Positions 24,555 to 32,709 are shown, numbered from the stretch's first letter. The stretch: DNA of 39,700 nt from CAG-582 sp964636965 (GCA_964636965.1 CAZWST010000008.1:1-39700), one strand, 5' to 3'. The notes: generated by a model from the letters alone, not told the origin. Made by a program: numbers and translations.

Positions 24555-25601
24555 ATGAATAAAATAGATTTAACAAATAAAACAATATTAGTTACTGGAT
24601 CAAGTGGTTTTATTGGTTCCAATTTAACTAAAAGATTACTTAAAGAAATATCTGGAGTTAAAGTAGTTGGTCTAGATAACATGAATGACTACTACGATGT
24701 AAGAATTAAACAAGCTCGCCTAAAAGAATTAGAAAATTTTGATAATTATACTTTTATTAAAGGTAATTTAGCAGATAAAGAATTAATTAATAAAATATTT
24801 GAAGAATATAAACCTAGTGTAGTAGTTAATTTAGCTGCTCAGGCAGGAGTAAGATATTCTATTACTAATCCTGATGCCTATATTGAGGCCAATCTAATTG
24901 GCTTTTACAACATACTTGAAGCATGTAGACATAATCCAGTTGAACATTTAGTGTATGCCTCTTCTTCAAGTGTTTATGGATCTAATAAAAAAGTACCATA
25001 TTCAACAGATGATAAGGTTGATAACCCTGTAAGTTTATATGCAGCTACAAAGAAGAGTAATGAACTTTTAGCGCATGCATATTCTAAACTATATGATATA
25101 CCATCAACTGGGTTAAGATTCTTTACCGTATATGGTCCTGCTGGAAGACCTGATATGGCATACTTCGGTTTTACGGATAAACTTATTAAAGGAGAGACTA
25201 TTAAAATATTTAACTATGGTAATTGCAAAAGAGATTTTACATATGTAGATGATATAGTCGAAGGAATCATAAGAGTAATGCAAGGAGCTCCAGAGAAGAA
25301 GACTGGTGAAGATGGACTACCAGAACCACCTTATGCAGTTTATAATATTGGAAACTCTAATCCAGAAAATTTACTTGACTTTGTAAATATACTACAAGAG
25401 GAACTAGTCCGTGCTGGTGTGTTACCTAAAGATTATGATTTTGAATCACACAAAGAATTAGTACCAATGCAAGCAGGAGATGTACCAATAACATATGCCG
25501 ACACAGAACCTTTAATGAGAGACTTTGGTTTTAAACCTAATACGCCATTAAGAGAGGGACTAAGAAAATTTGCTGAATGGTATAAAGAATTTTATATGTA
25601 A
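24555..25601 (+). CDS. UDP-glucuronate 4-epimerase
   Basis: 348 residues of the extended SDR family. It converts UDP-glucuronate to UDP-galacturonate with bound NAD. Seen: TGSSGFIGS at 14-22, DNMNDYYDVRIKQARL near 40-55 (the signature that separates CapI/LpsL-type uronate epimerases from GalE), AAQAGVRYS, and the catalytic YAATK with Y162 and K166. Length is normal. An AAGGAGAA site sits 14 bases after the flippase stop, so it ends the operon before a strong terminator. Its substrate would come from the UDP-glucose dehydrogenase at 27534. Confidence 0.9.
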   Translation: MNKIDLTNKTILVTGSSGFIGSNLTKRLLKEISGVKVVGLDNMNDYYDVRIKQARLKELENFDNYTFIKGNLADKELINKIFEEYKPSVVVNLAAQAGVRYSITNPDAYIEANLIGFYNILEACRHNPVEHLVYASSSSVYGSNKKVPYSTDDKVDNPVSLYAATKKSNELLAHAYSKLYDIPSTGLRFFTVYGPAGRPDMAYFGFTDKLIKGETIKIFNYGNCKRDFTYVDDIVEGIIRVMQGAPEKKTGEDGLPEPPYAVYNIGNSNPENLLDFVNILQEELVRAGVLPKDYDFESHKELVPMQAGDVPITYADTEPLMRDFGFKPNTPLREGLRKFAEWYKEFYM

Positions 25602-25604
25602 GCG

Positions 25605-25631
25605 AACTACTGATGAATCAGTAGTTTTTTT
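25605..25631 (+). terminator. Terminator of the exopolysaccharide operon
   Basis: A 9-bp stem AACTACTGA/TCAGTAGTT with loop TGAA followed by a T run. Confidence 0.92.
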
Positions 25632-25660
25632 GTTGTTCTTAAAATAATGCGGAAAAAGAT

Positions 25661-25689
25661 TTGCACGCAAGTACTTATTGTATTATAAT
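25661..25689 (+). promoter_or_regulatory. Promoter of the membrane/TPR-like gene
   Basis: TTGCAC (25661-25666), 17 bases, TATAAT (25684-25689). It overlaps an in-frame TTG at 25678, which shows that the real start lies downstream. Confidence 0.8.
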
Positions 25690-25740
25690 GTAAATAGAAA
25701 CATTACTTTGACAAAAAATAGACAGGATGGGTGTAAGTTC

Positions 25741-27120
25741 ATGAGTGAATTAAAGGAGTTATTAATCTGGTCAAAAAAATTTTTAAATATGTATAAAAGA
25801 AGTATGATTTCTCTTGTTGTTCCCATAGCTATTAGCATTTTTTTATTAAAAAATTATTATGGACATTTTATTCTTGCGATTAATATATACAAGGCAAACA
25901 TTAACCTAGACATAATCTTTTTAATTATACCAATACTTTTTATAATATGGGGAGTATACTATTTTATGAATAAATCAATGCTAAAAAACAAGACAAGCTT
26001 ACCAGGTATAGGATTGTTTATAGAAGAAAGTTTTGTTGATTCAACTGATAGGAGTAGAAATATTTTTATATCCAAATTAAAGAGGGAGCTTTCCAATGAA
26101 TATAACCTTGAAATATTTGAAAAAGTAGATTTCAAGAAATATAAAGATGGAGATAAATTAGAATCTAAAATCTTTAAGGACTTCAATATCCGTTTTGCAA
26201 TATTAATTACAGAAGAAACAGGAAAGGAAAGAGGGGAACAAGTATATCAGATAGAAAGTCAAAATATAGATTTTTATATTGAAGATATATTGAGTGATTA
26301 TGATTTGGATTTTTATAAAAAGAATCTTCAAATTGAAATAAACAATATTTTTAGAGAAAAGTATAAGATTAATCTAAATAATAATTTGATAGAAATAGAT
26401 AGATTAGTTAAAGAATTTCATTTTGCGCTTAATTATTTAACTGGTTTATCTTATTTATTTTCAAAAACACCAGAAAAGGGCTTGCAATATTTTTATGGAA
26501 TAAAAGAAATGCAAGATAGAGTGGAAAAAAAATCTGGGCCTATTAAATATATAATAAAATTTCTAAATCAAAGAATATTTGAAAGCAAATATTTCAGAAT
26601 GTCAATAGATTTTAAGTATAACAACAATTATACATATTTGTTTAACAATAGTTTACTAGAAACAATAAATACTCTAATATCAAATAGTAATGAAATAAAG
26701 TTTCAGAACGATGAAACATATAATGCATACTATAAAAATTTACTTCTACATAAATCTATAGTTCTTTTTGATTTAGAAGAATATGATGAATCTTTGAATA
26801 TTATAAATAGTGAAAAATTAGACGAATATTATCCAGGGGAAAGTTTTTTTATAAGAGTTGCCTGTATGTTCGGCAGCAATAGTATAGACAATCGTGATGC
26901 ATTAAAATTTTTTAAGAAAAATAAGTTTAGATTCAAAATTAGCAAGTCTTTTTTTATAGATTTTGTGACCAAAAGATATAAGTATAAAAGCGACAACCCG
27001 CTAATAAAATATTTATATATGCTTATGAATAGGTACTACCTAGACAGATCTATTGCATCAGAACTAATAGAAGAGATTATAGAAGAAAATGGGCCGTATT
27101 CCGAACTGCTAAGAAAATAA
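25741..27120 (+). CDS. Membrane protein with a large cytoplasmic domain, TPR-like C terminus, unknown function
   Basis: 459 residues from the ATG at 25741; the longer reading from 25678 starts inside the promoter. Two TM helices near 24-42 and 58-78 are followed by about 380 cytoplasmic residues. The first part of these (GIGLFIEESFVDSTDRSRN, then KRELSNEYNLEIFEKVDF and FAILITEETG) reads as an alternating alpha/beta domain. The C-terminal half is helical with a TPR-like pair (YKNLLLHKSIVLFDLEEYDESLNII). I recognise no family. It has its own promoter, sits between terminators, and interrupts the sugar-nucleotide genes, which suggests an inserted accessory gene. A sensor or defence role is a guess. 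Confidence 0.6.
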   Translation: MSELKELLIWSKKFLNMYKRSMISLVVPIAISIFLLKNYYGHFILAINIYKANINLDIIFLIIPILFIIWGVYYFMNKSMLKNKTSLPGIGLFIEESFVDSTDRSRNIFISKLKRELSNEYNLEIFEKVDFKKYKDGDKLESKIFKDFNIRFAILITEETGKERGEQVYQIESQNIDFYIEDILSDYDLDFYKKNLQIEINNIFREKYKINLNNNLIEIDRLVKEFHFALNYLTGLSYLFSKTPEKGLQYFYGIKEMQDRVEKKSGPIKYIIKFLNQRIFESKYFRMSIDFKYNNNYTYLFNNSLLETINTLISNSNEIKFQNDETYNAYYKNLLLHKSIVLFDLEEYDESLNIINSEKLDEYYPGESFFIRVACMFGSNSIDNRDALKFFKKNKFRFKISKSFFIDFVTKRYKYKSDNPLIKYLYMLMNRYYLDRSIASELIEEIIEENGPYSELLRK

Positions 27121-27475
27121 GAAACAAATTTTAAAGATTTATTTTTTATTGTATACTATACTTTTCCTTTAAAAAATATCAAATCTCAAAGTTTATTTTT
27201 AAATTTAAATGGAAAATTATCTGACTTATATAGATTATAAAGTGAATTAAGATTTTTTAACATTATATCCTTATTTGAAAAAATAAAATTATAAAAAAGT
27301 TAGAGTGCTCTCTAACTTTTTTAGTTGCCATTTATAGAGCTGGCATCACTCACTTTTTTAGTTGCCATTTAAGGCTGGCTTCACCTGCTTTTTTATATTA
27401 TATGCAATTACTTACATAACATAATTTCTTATGTGCCATTAATATAACATTAATCGTGTATTATGTCAACCGTGT
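27121..27475. repeat. Intergenic region with hairpin and direct repeats
   Basis: No gene is seen in this 413-base gap. A perfect 13-bp hairpin with A and T flanks (27293-27305/27310-27322, loop TGCT) can terminate on either strand. The 19-mer CTTTTTTAGTTGCCATTTA follows twice, at 27316-27334 and 27353-27371, each continuing into a similar GCTGGC(A/T)TCAC stretch, with GCCA...TGGC inverted pairs. A further small inverted repeat ACATAA/TTATGT lies at 27419-27434. Confidence 0.55.
27293..27322. terminator. Bidirectional terminator-like hairpin
   Basis: Stem AAAAAAGTTAGAG/CTCTAACTTTTTT, loop TGCT. Symmetric, so it may serve either strand. It is about 170 bases beyond the preceding stop codon. 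Confidence 0.75.
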
Positions 27476-27504
27476 TTGGCAAATAGGTTTCTATATGGTA
27501 TAAT
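27476..27504 (+). promoter_or_regulatory. Promoter of ugd
   Basis: TTGGCA (27476-27481), 17-base spacer ending in an extended TGG, TATAAT (27499-27504), 30 bases before the start codon. Confidence 0.88.
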
Positions 27505-27533
27505 TATGTACATGAAAAAGGGAGATAATATAT

Positions 27534-28700
27534 ATGAAAATAGCAGTAGCTGGTACTGGGTATGTTGGATTATCAATTGCAACATTACTTAGTCAACATA
27601 ATGAGGTAATTGCACTAGATGTAATACCTGAAAAAGTAGAGATGATTAATAACCATATATCACCTATAAAAGATGAATATATTGAAGATTATCTAAAGAA
27701 TAAGAATTTAAACTTAAGAGCAACTCTAGATTATAAAGAAGCATTTGAAGGAGCTGAATTTGTTGTAATTAGCACGCCAACCAATTATGATGAAGAAACT
27801 GGATATTTTGACACTTCAAGTGTTGAAGATATTATTAAAAAAGTAACTGACATGGGAATAGACACTACAATGGTAGTAAAATCTACTATACCAGTTGGAT
27901 TTATTGAAGGAGTTAAGAAAAAATATAATATTGATAATATTTTATTTTCTCCTGAATTCTTAAGAGAAGGAAAAGCTTTATACGATAATCTTTATCCATC
28001 AAGAATAATTGTTGGAGAAAAAAGTGAGAGAGCTGAAAAGTTTGCAAATCTTTTAAAAGGTGCAGCATTAAAAGATGATATCATAGTAAAATTTATGAAT
28101 TCAACAGAAGCCGAAGCTGTTAAATTATTTGCAAATACATATTTAGCATTAAGAGTATCTTTCTTTAACGAACTTGATACATATGCAGAACTTAATGGTC
28201 TAAACACTCAAGATATAATTGATGGAGTTAGTTTAGATCCACGTATTGGAAATCACTATAATAATCCATCTTTCGGATATGGTGGCTACTGTTTACCAAA
28301 GGATACTAAACAACTTTTAGCTAACTATAAGAATGTTCCGCAAAATTTAATTGAAGCAATAGTAAAATCTAATGATACTAGAAAAGATCATATAGCAAAT
28401 ATGGTTCTAAAAAGAAATCCAAAAGTAGTAGGTATATATAGACTTACTATGAAGACTAATTCAGATAACTTCAGGGCCAGTGCTATTCAAGGTATAATAG
28501 AAAGACTTAAGAATAATAATGTTGAAGTAGTAATATATGAACCAACACTTAAAAATGATATATTTAATGATTGCAAAGTTATAAAAAACTTTGAATCATT
28601 TAAAAATATGTCTGATGTCGTAATTGCTAATAGACTAGATGAATTAACAGAATCTATAAAAGACAAAGTGTATACAAGAGATGTATATACAAGAGACTAA
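27534..28700 (+). CDS. ugd: UDP-glucose 6-dehydrogenase
   Basis: 388 residues. It oxidises UDP-glucose to UDP-glucuronate with two NAD. Seen: GTGYVGLS near the N terminus (NAD fold), STPTNYD, KSTIPVGF, SPEFLREGKALYDNLYPSR, NSTEAEAVKLFANTYLALRV-SFFNELD and the catalytic Cys253 in GYGGYCLPKDTK. Length fits the short bacterial UGD class. The last ten residues are a repeated VYTRD-VYTRD, from a 15-base tandem duplication (28668-28697, 13 of 15 identical). It works with the epimerase at 24555 to feed the polysaccharide with uronic acids, although it has its own promoter. Confidence 0.96.
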   Translation: MKIAVAGTGYVGLSIATLLSQHNEVIALDVIPEKVEMINNHISPIKDEYIEDYLKNKNLNLRATLDYKEAFEGAEFVVISTPTNYDEETGYFDTSSVEDIIKKVTDMGIDTTMVVKSTIPVGFIEGVKKKYNIDNILFSPEFLREGKALYDNLYPSRIIVGEKSERAEKFANLLKGAALKDDIIVKFMNSTEAEAVKLFANTYLALRVSFFNELDTYAELNGLNTQDIIDGVSLDPRIGNHYNNPSFGYGGYCLPKDTKQLLANYKNVPQNLIEAIVKSNDTRKDHIANMVLKRNPKVVGIYRLTMKTNSDNFRASAIQGIIERLKNNNVEVVIYEPTLKNDIFNDCKVIKNFESFKNMSDVVIANRLDELTESIKDKVYTRDVYTRD

Positions 28701-28727
28701 ACTCACATAATGATGTGAGTTTTTTTA
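28699..28727 (+). terminator. Terminator after ugd
   Basis: Stem AAACTCACAT-type, 9-10 bp (28699-28708 with 28713-28722), loop AATG, then T run. Confidence 0.9.
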
Positions 28728-28824
28728 AATATTAACCTAATACAATTAATAATAGACTTATATATACTATTATGTTATTCTAGCACTAGAAAGAAAGTAT
28801 ATTAAAAAAAGTAGGTGTGTTTAT

Positions 28825-29340
28825 ATGAAGTACAAGGTGTTTATAGTAATTTTATTATTAATTATTTTACCAAGTAATGTTAATGCAAGAAGTGGATGCT
28901 GCTCTTATCATGGAGGTGTATCACATTGTGATACATCAATTGGAAAATATAGATGTAACGATGGCACAGTAAGTCCATCATGTGAATGTGAAGGAATCGT
29001 TCAGACAACTAAAAGAAAAACTACAAAGAAGCAAACAACAGCTAGACCAACAACTAAAAGAACAACAATAAAAACTATCACTACTAGATTATTACCAACT
29101 ACAACTACTAGTACTACTAGATATCCGACTACTATAACTACAATAGAAAAATTTGAACCTACTTCTTCAACTACAACCATGGCTAAGCAAGAAGAAAGTC
29201 AGAATGAGAGCACCAGTGATAACGCAAAAAAAGATAATCAAAATAATAATGAAGATATTTCTCCAGTAGGTGTAATAGGAGGAGTAGGAAGTATAGGCGC
29301 ACTGGCATGGTTTATAGCTAAGAAGAAAAAACTTGTTTAA
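28825..29340 (+). CDS. Cys-rich surface protein with Thr-rich stalk and C-terminal membrane anchor
   Basis: 171 residues. Signal peptide to about residue 21 (NVNA). The head, residues 22-56, has GCCSYHGGVSHCDTSIGKY then CNDGTVSPSCECEG, a small Cys-rich domain (GCCSxHGG...CNDGTxSPxC) seen in many short bacterial secreted proteins. A stalk of about 60 residues rich in Thr, Lys and Arg follows, like the linker in the protein at position 2. A polar Asn/Glu region and one TM helix near 147-163, with a KKKK tail, end the chain. No LPxTG is present, so anchoring is by the helix. It probably displays the Cys-rich head through the wall; its target is unknown. Confidence 0.75.
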   Translation: MKYKVFIVILLLIILPSNVNARSGCCSYHGGVSHCDTSIGKYRCNDGTVSPSCECEGIVQTTKRKTTKKQTTARPTTKRTTIKTITTRLLPTTTTSTTRYPTTITTIEKFEPTSSTTTMAKQEESQNESTSDNAKKDNQNNNEDISPVGVIGGVGSIGALAWFIAKKKKLV

Positions 29341-29370
29341 AAACGAATGAACACAGATGTATACAAAAGA

Positions 29371-29396
29371 AAAAGTTCACAAAAGTGAACTTTTTT
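29371..29396 (+). terminator. Terminator after the Cys-rich surface protein gene
   Basis: A 10-bp stem AAAAGTTCAC/GTGAACTTTT with loop AAAA and a short T tail. Confidence 0.85.
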
Positions 29397-29448
29397 GTGT
29401 GTATTTTCGACAAATTAAAAAAGTTATTAACAAATTATTAAAATTTAC

Positions 29449-29477
29449 TTGCTATATGTGATTTTTTATGGTATTGT
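29449..29477 (+). promoter_or_regulatory. Promoter of the structured leader and ATPase operon
   Basis: TTGCTA (29449-29454), 17 bases ending in TGG, TATTGT (29472-29477). Transcription would start near 29484, about 290 bases before the ATPase start codon. Confidence 0.55.
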
Positions 29478-29480
29478 TTG

Positions 29481-29774
29481 ATTAAGTTATCACTTAATAT
29501 ACAAAAGTGCTAACCAAAAAAGAACGCTACCAACGTTCTTTCATAAAAGATTATAGAGGACTATAATCAAACAAATTAATCTAGTATAGGAAACTAGAGA
29601 ACGAAAGACAATTTTATTGAAAAATGAGTTAAAAAATAATCTTTCATACTTATATTACCAAAAAAAGAATATGAAATCAATAACTTAGATTAAGATTTGT
29701 CATTTTATGTTAACTACCTAATGTTTAATTTGTTTGTTTATAGTTTCTCTCAAAAATGAAGGAGAGATGATTAT
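29481..29774 (+). ncRNA. Structured leader (candidate regulatory RNA) of the ATPase operon
   Basis: No open frame is seen, but hairpins follow one another: ATTAAG/CTTAAT (29481-29498); AAAGAACG/CGTTCTTT with the 7-nt loop CTACCAA (29519-29541); GATTATAG/CTATAATC with loop AGGA (29549-29568); TCTAGT/ACTAGA with the 7-nt loop ATAGGAA (29580-29598); TTTCATA/TATGAAA (29642-29676). The density of perfect stems is higher than elsewhere in the window. No T-box, riboswitch or terminator motif is recognised. Two of the loops have 7 bases with U at the second place and AA at the end, like tRNA anticodon loops. Regulatory function is inferred. Confidence 0.45.
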
Positions 29775-30320
29775 ATGGAAATAATGATTAAAAATTATGG
29801 TGGAATTGAAGAACTTACAACTGAAATTGAGGATGGCAAAATCAATTTCATATATGGTCCAAGCGGAAGTGGGAAAACATCCTTAGTAAGAGGAATTGTC
29901 GACTTAAATCCTAAAGACAATATAAAAATTGGCAAGGAAGATATGGAAGTTTTCACAATACCCGATATTGTGGATAAATCAAAAGTATTAATATTTAACG
30001 AAAATACTATAGGTCACTTTTTGGCTGAAAAAGCTGAAAACGAGGATTATTATAGAATTCTTTTTTCTAAAGGTGAAAAAATAGAAGATTTAAGAAATGA
30101 AGTTAAATCAGCATTAAGACCAATTAATGAAAAAGAAGACGAGATTCGTAAATTTATAAATGACGCAAATGATATTATTAAATCTATAACTGGTCGAAAG
30201 AAAATAAGCAATGAGCATTTTACTGCATCTTCTACAATTTCAAAATTAGAAAACGAAATATCAACAGACAATTATAAAGAAAATTGTAAGATTATAAAAA
30301 ATATGGAGAAGACTATCTAA
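29775..30320 (+). pseudogene. PrrC/RloC-like AAA ATPase, N-terminal part before a frameshift
   Basis: 181 residues before a premature TAA. Walker A GPSGSGKT at 28-35 is followed by a region with IFNENTIGHF and a charged helical start (KGEKIEDLRNEVKSALRP) of the kind that leads into a coiled coil. The reading frame is lost after an A6 run at 30296-30301; a shift of -1 there joins it to the open frame that carries the rest of the protein (KIIKN then YGEDYLNWIEQ), giving about 661 residues in all. It may be a true mutation, a phase-variable tract, a programmed frameshift or an assembly error. AAGGAGAG precedes the ATG. Confidence 0.75.
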
Positions 30321-31759
30321 ATTGGATTGAACAGGGAGTTGAACTAAAAAAAGAACTATATTTAGATGGGAAATGTCCTTTTTGTCAAAGAAAGATGACG
30401 GCGTATAGAAAAAATCAAGTTGCAGCAATAATGTCTATAAATCTTGATAACTACAAATTACTTTATGAGCATGAGGAAAAATTTGCGCAGTTTGGAATTG
30501 AACTACCTAAATACTCTAAAATTAGTGAACTAGATAAACTAAAAGATTCGCTAATAAAATTGAATCAGGTAAAAAATGAATTAACGGATATTTTGGAAAC
30601 TATTTGTATTAACGACTATGGGAATTTACATTTATCTAACTTTCAAAAAATAAAATGCTCACCTGATTTTAAAAGAATGTTACCAGATGTATATGATATT
30701 ATAACTAAATTAAATGCAGATATAATTAAAATTAGAATTAAAGTTGCTAGATTATGCAATGAAACGTTCAAGCTAATAAAAGGAAATTTAAAAAAACTTA
30801 ACGATAGTCTAGTGGAATTAAGTATACCTTATAGATTTGACTTTCCAGAATATAATTCTATATCAAAAACGGCTAATGTAGTTTTAACACATATAGAAGA
30901 TAAAGATAATAAGGATAGAAGAAATTATTTATCTCATGGAGAAAAAAATATTCTTGCACTATTACTATTTATATATTCTTGTAAAGAAGATATAGTGATA
31001 ATTGACGATCCAGCATCGTCTACAGATGAAAATAAAAGAAAAGTCATACTAAATATAATAGAGAAAACGCAAAAAAACGAGACATATATTATTCTTTCAC
31101 ATGATCAAGTATTTATAAAATATGCCGTTTTATCTAAATATGATTCAAGACATCCAAACAATCAAATAGGTTTAATTGGATGCATGGAAAATATTAATTC
31201 AAAATGTACTATTAAAAATATAAGAAAAGATAGTTTTGATAAACTTGAAGATCAAATAATCAAGCACATCAAAAAAGAAGAAAACATGCCCTACTACAGA
31301 CTGATAATCAATATGCGTCTTTTAGCAGAAATCAAGTGCAGATATAATCAAAAGATTTATGGGTACCTATCTGCTATACTACATGAAGAAACGAGAGACG
31401 GCATTTATAGTGCATTGGAGAAAAGTGAAATATTTGGCGAAGCATCTGTAGAAGAAAAAGAAAGTGAAATTTTAAAATTAATTAGTGAGAAATGTTTCAA
31501 AATTTCTTTAACTCCAGTACCAGAAGATTTTAAAGATGGTTTAAACTTTAGTGATTTAACTGATTTTGAAAAAGCTATCTGGATAAGGGAGCAAAAAAGA
31601 AAAGAAAGAGGAAAAAAGAGAAAAAGTGAATTTGAAAAGGAATTAGATGATATTGTACATTTAAACAATAGTTATTGCATATCATTAGATCCTTATAAGT
31701 ATAATACATTTTCACCACACATCAATAATGAAATAAAAAAATATGAAGGAGGAGAATAA
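30290..31759 (+). pseudogene. PrrC/RloC-like AAA ATPase, C-terminal part after the frameshift
   Basis: This frame is open from 30290; its first ATG is at 30395, with no ribosome site, so it is not an independent gene. It carries a single CPFC hook (like the zinc hook of RloC/Rad50), helical arms, the ABC signature LSHGEKN, Walker B IVIIDDPAS, D-loop STDENK and switch ILSHD. These are the features of the AAA_13 family, which includes anticodon nucleases PrrC and RloC. Beyond the ATPase, R-x3-E (MRLLAEIK, Arg codon at 31316) and a His 18 residues later (ILHEE) recall the R-E-H nuclease triad, although the spacing is shorter than in PrrC. Nuclease activity is therefore uncertain. Confidence 0.7.
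30296..30302 (+). other. Possible slippery site A-AAA-AAT
   Basis: In the upstream frame the heptamer reads A AAA AAT, which fits the X XXY YYZ pattern for -1 ribosomal slippage and would fuse the two ATPase parts. The A6 tract could also vary in length. No obvious strong stimulatory stem follows directly. Confidence 0.4.
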
Positions 31760-31760
31760 T

Positions 31761-31973
31761 ATGAAAAGAATTAGAGTGATATCATCAGATATAGCATCAA
31801 TAGGGTATGATTATGAAAACTGTATTCTAGAAATAGAGTTTAATAGTCAAAGTCTATATAGGTATTTTAATGTACCAAAAAGTATCTATGAAGAATTAAT
31901 GCATGCAGACTCGCATGGTAAATACTTTCATAGAAATATAAGAGATATTTACCCAACACAAAAAATTAGTTAA
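31761..31973 (+). CDS. KTSC domain protein
   Basis: 70 residues, a KTSC domain alone: VISSDIASIGYDYENCILEI, FNSQSLYRYF with the conserved Y-x-Y, VPKSIYEELMHADSHGKYF and NIRDIY. KTSC is named for its occurrence at the C terminus of some lysyl-tRNA synthetases; its function is unknown. The start is the ATG at 31761, with AAGGAGGAG inside the end of the ATPase gene, so the two are translationally coupled. The longer reading from 31743 overlaps that site and is rejected. A tRNA-linked role beside a possible anticodon nuclease is attractive but unproven. Confidence 0.88.
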   Translation: MKRIRVISSDIASIGYDYENCILEIEFNSQSLYRYFNVPKSIYEELMHADSHGKYFHRNIRDIYPTQKIS

Positions 31974-31987
31974 GAAGGAGAATTAAA

Positions 31988-32650
31988 ATGGAAAAAATAA
32001 TTGATTTTTTTAATACAAGTACAGGTATTACTGTATTAGGCTTTATAATATCATTTATAACAGCATTTATTACATCAAAAATAACAGCATCTAATGCAAC
32101 TAAAAATATAACAACCCAATATTTTAAAGAAAGTGGTGTAGAACTTCAAAAAAGGATATTAACTTTTTGGACTACATTATTCTTAAATGACTTTAGTATT
32201 AAAAAAGCTTATAAAAATGCTTTTCCAGAAGACAAAATTTGTTTAACAAAAGAAGATGTTGAAATGCTTAGAAGCTTAATGCAAAAAAGCTACGAGGTTT
32301 GTTCTGCTAAAAGTATAAAAGCACTAAGATTTTATATGGATAATGTTTATGCAACCAATACATCGACAGAGAAACAAAACATTAAAAAAGGTAAAAAAGT
32401 AGGATTTAAATATTTATTTCCAACATGTCATCAAATGTTCTTAGTTGCAAGAATAATAGCACGCTTAAAATATGATTTTAATGGTGAAAAAGCGCAGGAA
32501 ATTGATCTAATAAAAATCAAAATAAATGATTTTAAAGCAAAATATAGATTTCAGATGCTTATTTTAAGGATAGGGTATTTCATCAAAGAAAAAATTAAGT
32601 ATGTAATTTTAATTATATTAGCGATAGCTAGTATTTTAATTATTGCTTAA
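31988..32650 (+). CDS. Two-TM membrane protein of unknown function in the ATPase operon
   Basis: 220 residues. TM helices lie at the two ends (about 14-32 and 200-219), with a basic, helical cytoplasmic middle of about 165 residues (FKESGVELQKRILTFW, LTKEDVEMLRSLMQKSYEV, KVGFKYLFPTCHQMFLVARI). No family is recognised. AGAAGGAGAA precedes the ATG and the gap to the KTSC gene is 14 bases, so it belongs to the same operon. It could be a membrane effector or tether for the ATPase module. Confidence 0.65.
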   Translation: MEKIIDFFNTSTGITVLGFIISFITAFITSKITASNATKNITTQYFKESGVELQKRILTFWTTLFLNDFSIKKAYKNAFPEDKICLTKEDVEMLRSLMQKSYEVCSAKSIKALRFYMDNVYATNTSTEKQNIKKGKKVGFKYLFPTCHQMFLVARIIARLKYDFNGEKAQEIDLIKIKINDFKAKYRFQMLILRIGYFIKEKIKYVILIILAIASILIIA

Positions 32651-32686
32651 CTTAGTAAATTATAAAGTATTATATATGTCCATAAT

Positions 32687-32709
32687 TAACTCACTTATGT
32701 GAGTTTTTT
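32687..32709 (+). terminator. Terminator of the ATPase/KTSC operon
   Basis: Stem AACTCAC/GTGAGTT, loop TTAT, followed by a T run. Confidence 0.8.

Noticed and set aside
27316..27390. CRISPR array
   Set aside because: Only two repeat copies of 19 bases in a T-rich context, no spacers of regular length and no cas genes in the window.
29481..29774. T-box riboswitch or tRNA gene in the leader
   Set aside because: No T-box consensus, no terminator/antiterminator pair and no cloverleaf or CCA end could be found.
30395..31759. Independent gene starting at the ATG at 30395
   Set aside because: No ribosome site precedes it, the frame is open further upstream, and it lacks the Walker A that its other ATPase motifs need; that motif is in the preceding frame.
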